Program-made: the position numbers and the translations under genes
Notes under the pieces: generated by a model
The model's database searches: none
Seen by the model: the letters and a program-made list of their open reading frames with translations, nothing else
Told to the model about the DNA's origin: nothing
From: an uncultured Collinsella sp.
GTDB taxonomy: Bacteria > Actinomycetota > Coriobacteriia > Coriobacteriales > Coriobacteriaceae
Length of the DNA stretch: 64,000 nt
Direction: 5' to 3'
Assembly: GCA_900552385.1 (NCBI GenBank)
Contig: URZI01000001.1
Span: 62,001-126,000, forward strand
Shown here: one piece after another, positions 61,425 through 64,000 of the stretch
How positions within the stretch are numbered: position 1 is the stretch's first letter
How the letters are laid out: each line of letters opens with the position of its first letter

Positions 61425-61713
61425 GCCCAATGCGTTGACGGAGAGGGTTTGCCCGCCGCGTCGCCGGCAAGAGAGGGAAGGTCATGGGCTGCAAGCCTTC
61501 CTGCGGTGGCAAGGGCCAAGCGTTCACTCCCGAGCAGCGACCTCAACGGGCGCGCGGCCAGCGGCGGCGAAGCCCCAGTAGGGAAGCCGTGAGCCTCGCG
61601 ACAAGGGGCGCAGAGTGGGCGCGGCGGGCCAGACATCCGCCGGGTCAAACAAGGTGGTACCGCGGAATTCAACCGTCCTTGGGCAATGCACATGCCCGAG
61701 GGCGGTTTTTTGT
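61425..61713 (+). ncRNA. T-box riboswitch (tRNA-Phe) upstream of pheST
   Basis: The T-box motif AAGGTGGTACCGCGG lies at 61651-61665 and pairs with uncharged tRNA's NCCA end. The specifier is probably TTC (Phe) at 61498-61500. The terminator CCGTCCTTGGGC...GCCCGAGGGCGG plus TTTTTT is at 61672-61713. With uncharged tRNA-Phe the antiterminator forms and pheST is transcribed. Confidence 0.92.
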
Positions 61714-61796
61714 TACCGAACCGGGCCGCGTTTTCGCAGCGCCAAGCGGCATCGGTCGTCCCGGCAGGCGAATGCGCGAGAGACGAAAGGGAAGAC

Positions 61797-62873
61797 ATGA
61801 GTCTGATTGATGATCTGGTCAAACTCGAGGAAGAGGCCAAGGAGCTCGTCGCAGGCGCCGACGACGCCGCCAAGCTCGAGGCTGCGCGCGTTGAGCTGCT
61901 CGGCCGCAAGGGTCGTATTACCGGCCTGATGCGTATGATGGGCAAGCTCGCCCCCGAGGATCGTCCCGTGATGGGCAAGCGCGCCAACGAGATGCGCCAG
62001 CTGATCGAGGGCATGCTCGACGAGCGCACCACCGAGATGAAGGCCGCCGCCCTCAAGCACGCACTTGAGCACGAGGCCGTCGACATCACGCTGCCGGGCA
62101 TCCGTCCGCAGATCGGTCACCAGCACCTGATCAAGCAGATCATCGAGGAGGCCGAGGACATCTTCTGCGGCATCGGCTACACCGTCGAGTCCGGCCCCAT
62201 GGTCGACACCTCCTATTACAACTTCACTGCGCTCAATGCTCCCATGGATCACCCGAGCCGCTCGGCCCGCGATACCTTCTACGTGGTCGACAACAACCCC
62301 GGCAGCGTCGCGCACCCTGAGGCTCACGCCCACGGCGAGTCCGATGTGCTGCTGCGCACCCAGACCTCGGGCGTGCAGATCCACACCATGGAGTCGCAGA
62401 AGCCGCCCATCTACATGATCTGCCCGGGCACCGTCTACCGTCCCGACACGGCCGATGCCTGCCACCTGCCTCAGTTCAACCAGATCGAGGGCCTGGTCGT
62501 CGACGAAGGTATCACCTTTGGCGACCTTAAGGGTACGCTCGACTACTTTGTTAAATGCATGTTTGGCGAGGACCGCAAGACGCGTTACCGCCCGCATTTC
62601 TTCCCCTTCACCGAGCCTAGCTGCGAGGTGGACGTGAGCTGCCACGTGTGCGGCGGCAAGGGCTGCAACTTCTGCAAGCACAGCGGCTGGATCGAGATCC
62701 TGGGCTGCGGCATGGTCGACCCCAACGTCCTGATCAACTGCGGCATCGATCCCGAGAAGTACACCGGCTTCGCCTTTGGTATTGGCGCCGAGCGCGTCGC
62801 GGCCCTGCGCTACGACCTGCCCGACCTCAGAACTCTCATGACGGGCGATATGCGCTTCTTGAATCAGTTCTAG
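61797..62873 (+). CDS. pheS: Phenylalanyl-tRNA synthetase alpha subunit
   Basis: A 358-residue catalytic subunit. N-terminal coiled coil, LLGRKGRITGLMRMMG, motif 2 region with LLRTQTSGVQIHTME and PGTVYRPDTADACHLPQFNQ, and motif 3 GFAFGIGAERVAALRY. A CxxC-type insert (CHVCGGKGCNFCKHSGWIEI) is seen in several Gram-positive PheS. ATG 61797 follows AAAGGGAAGAC. Preceded by a T-box. Confidence 0.96.
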   Translation: MSLIDDLVKLEEEAKELVAGADDAAKLEAARVELLGRKGRITGLMRMMGKLAPEDRPVMGKRANEMRQLIEGMLDERTTEMKAAALKHALEHEAVDITLPGIRPQIGHQHLIKQIIEEAEDIFCGIGYTVESGPMVDTSYYNFTALNAPMDHPSRSARDTFYVVDNNPGSVAHPEAHAHGESDVLLRTQTSGVQIHTMESQKPPIYMICPGTVYRPDTADACHLPQFNQIEGLVVDEGITFGDLKGTLDYFVKCMFGEDRKTRYRPHFFPFTEPSCEVDVSCHVCGGKGCNFCKHSGWIEILGCGMVDPNVLINCGIDPEKYTGFAFGIGAERVAALRYDLPDLRTLMTGDMRFLNQF

Positions 62874-63058
62874 GCTGCGGCTTGCCCAAGCACGGCACCT
62901 CGGCGCTCATTCGTCGCTTGCGTACCAAAGTACGCGGCGCTCCTCTTTCGGGCCGATCTGCCGCACTTGGACAACCCTCGCTTTGTAAGGAATGTTCACA
63001 AAGTTGAAGTTTCCACCTGCATTTCTTCGCAGGCTTTCAGTATGAAAGGAGAGCTAGA
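62874..63058 (+). other. pheS-pheT spacer
   Basis: A 185-base gap, long for this operon. It includes a small hairpin GCGTAC-CAAA-GTACGC (62919-62934) and CCTGC/GCAGG before pheT. No ORF was seen; the gene order is uninterrupted. Confidence 0.5.
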
Positions 63059-64000
63059 TGCGTGTTTCTTACGACTGGCTCAAGACCATGATCGATATTC
63101 CGGAGGATCCCAAGACTCTTTCGGACGAATATATCCGTACCGGCACCGAGGTCGAGGCGATCGACACCGTGGGCGAGTCCTTCGACCACGTGGTGACCGC
63201 CAAGGTGCTCACCAAGACCCTGCACCCCGATAGTGACCACATGTATGTGTGCTCGGTCGATGTGGGCGACAAGAATCTCGACGCCGACGGCAACCCCGCT
63301 CCGCTGCAGATCGTCTGCGGCGCGCAGAACTTCGAGGCCGGCGACCACATCGTCACGGCCATGATCGGCGCAGTTCTGCCCGGCGACGTCAAGATCAAGA
63401 AGAGCAAGCTTCGCGGTGTCGTGTCCATGGGCATGAACTGCTCCGCGCGCGAGCTCGGTCTGGGCGGCGACCACTCCGGCATTATGATCCTGCCCGAGGA
63501 TACGCCCTGCGGCATGCCGTTTGCCGAGTATGTGGGCTCGAGCGACACCGTGCTCGACTGCGAGATCACGCCCAACCGCCCCGACTGCCTGTCCATGATC
63601 GGCATGGCCCGCGAGACCGGTGCCATCTTCGATCGCGATTTCCACGTTGAGCTGCCCGCCATCAAGGCCGAGACCGGCCGCGCGACTGACGACGAGCTTT
63701 CGGTCGAGATTGCCGACGAAGGCCTGTGCGACCGCTACGTCGCCCGCATCGTGCGCAACGTGAAGGTCGGCCCGTCGCCCGACTGGATGGTCAAGCGCCT
63801 CAACGCCCTGGGCGTGCGCCCGCACAACAACATCGTCGACATCACCAACTATGTGATGATGCTCACCGGTCAGCCGCTGCACGCCTTTGACCTGTCTACC
63901 TTTGCCGAGCGCGATGGTCATCGCCGCGTGGTGGTTCGCGCCGCCCAGCAGGACGAGAAGTTCACGACCCTTGACGGCGAGGAGCGCACGCTCGACGCCG
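63059..64000 (+). CDS. pheT: Phenylalanyl-tRNA synthetase beta subunit, 5' part
   Basis: 314 codons to the window edge with no stop. MRVSYDWLKTMIDIPEDPKT, the tRNA-binding (EMAP-II) domain with VCGAQNFEAGDHIVTAMIGA and the B3/B4 editing domain start (CEITPNRPDCLSMIGMARE). GAAAGGAGAGC lies before the ATG at 63059. Confidence 0.94.

Noticed and set aside
59695..61425. 576-residue plus-strand open frame
   Set aside because: Antisense to the M32 carboxypeptidase gene.

Overview
The window is high-GC bacterial chromosome from a Gram-positive anaerobe. The organism looks like a Coriobacteriia gut commensal, most likely Collinsella. This placement is an inference from gene content and style, not from a database search: anaerobic ribonucleotide reductase, a T-box before pheST, LexA boxes of the GAAC/GTTC type, a DtxR-type iron box, a sortase substrate, and many GTG/TTG starts behind strong Shine-Dalgarno sites.

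Layout. 1-3.3 kb: 5' part of ettA, an sdpR-sdpI autorepressor pair, tcdA and tatD. 3.4-14.8 kb: a ten-gene minus-strand catabolic operon under a GntR/UTRA regulator. It combines a YfcC-type carrier, an FrlB/FrlC/FrlD-like Amadori-product (fructosamine) core, a second PfkB kinase, two amidohydrolases, YjbQ, a BtpA/SgcQ-like protein and an FGGY kinase. A perfect 10-bp inverted repeat in front of the carrier gene is the likely operator. 14.9-17.3 kb: two HAD phosphatases and deoC.

17.6-21.1 kb: a compact (about 3.5 kb) insertion in the 3' end of pgi. It is flanked by 32-nt direct repeats that duplicate the pgi C-terminal codons and is accompanied by a duplicated terminator. It carries an unknown protein, a ClpP-like protease and a short VirD4/TraG-like ATPase, with no recognisable integrase. 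This is the most unusual part of the window.

21.1-30.2 kb: pgi, a truncated iron-alcohol-dehydrogenase-like gene, an SOS-type Y-family polymerase with a YolD-like partner, a sortase-anchored surface protein interrupted by an in-frame amber codon, an HMA-domain protein with a CsoR-like site, and a DUF3793-flavodoxin pair behind a DtxR-like box. 30.3-41 kb: an amino-acid ABC transporter, endonuclease IV, oxidoreductases, a ketopantoate-reductase family protein, a secreted protein, and metY with a Cys-containing leader ORF and a divergent LysR gene. Two 85-nt hairpin repeats at 34.5 and 35.7 kb keep base pairing while their stem sequence differs.

42.3-53.7 kb: rnhA, an oxidoreductase, acylphosphatase, a PerR-like Fur protein, a HAD phosphatase, UreE-like and SlyD-like proteins, a dipeptidase, an M48/YgjP-like peptidase, and the minus-strand series nrdD-nrdG-folE-HD-folB with an NrdR box. 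53.7-64 kb: an AT-richer remnant against tRNA-Val, an EamA transporter, a DUF4012 surface protein, glmM, an M32 carboxypeptidase, and T-box-controlled pheS-pheT, with pheT running off the end.
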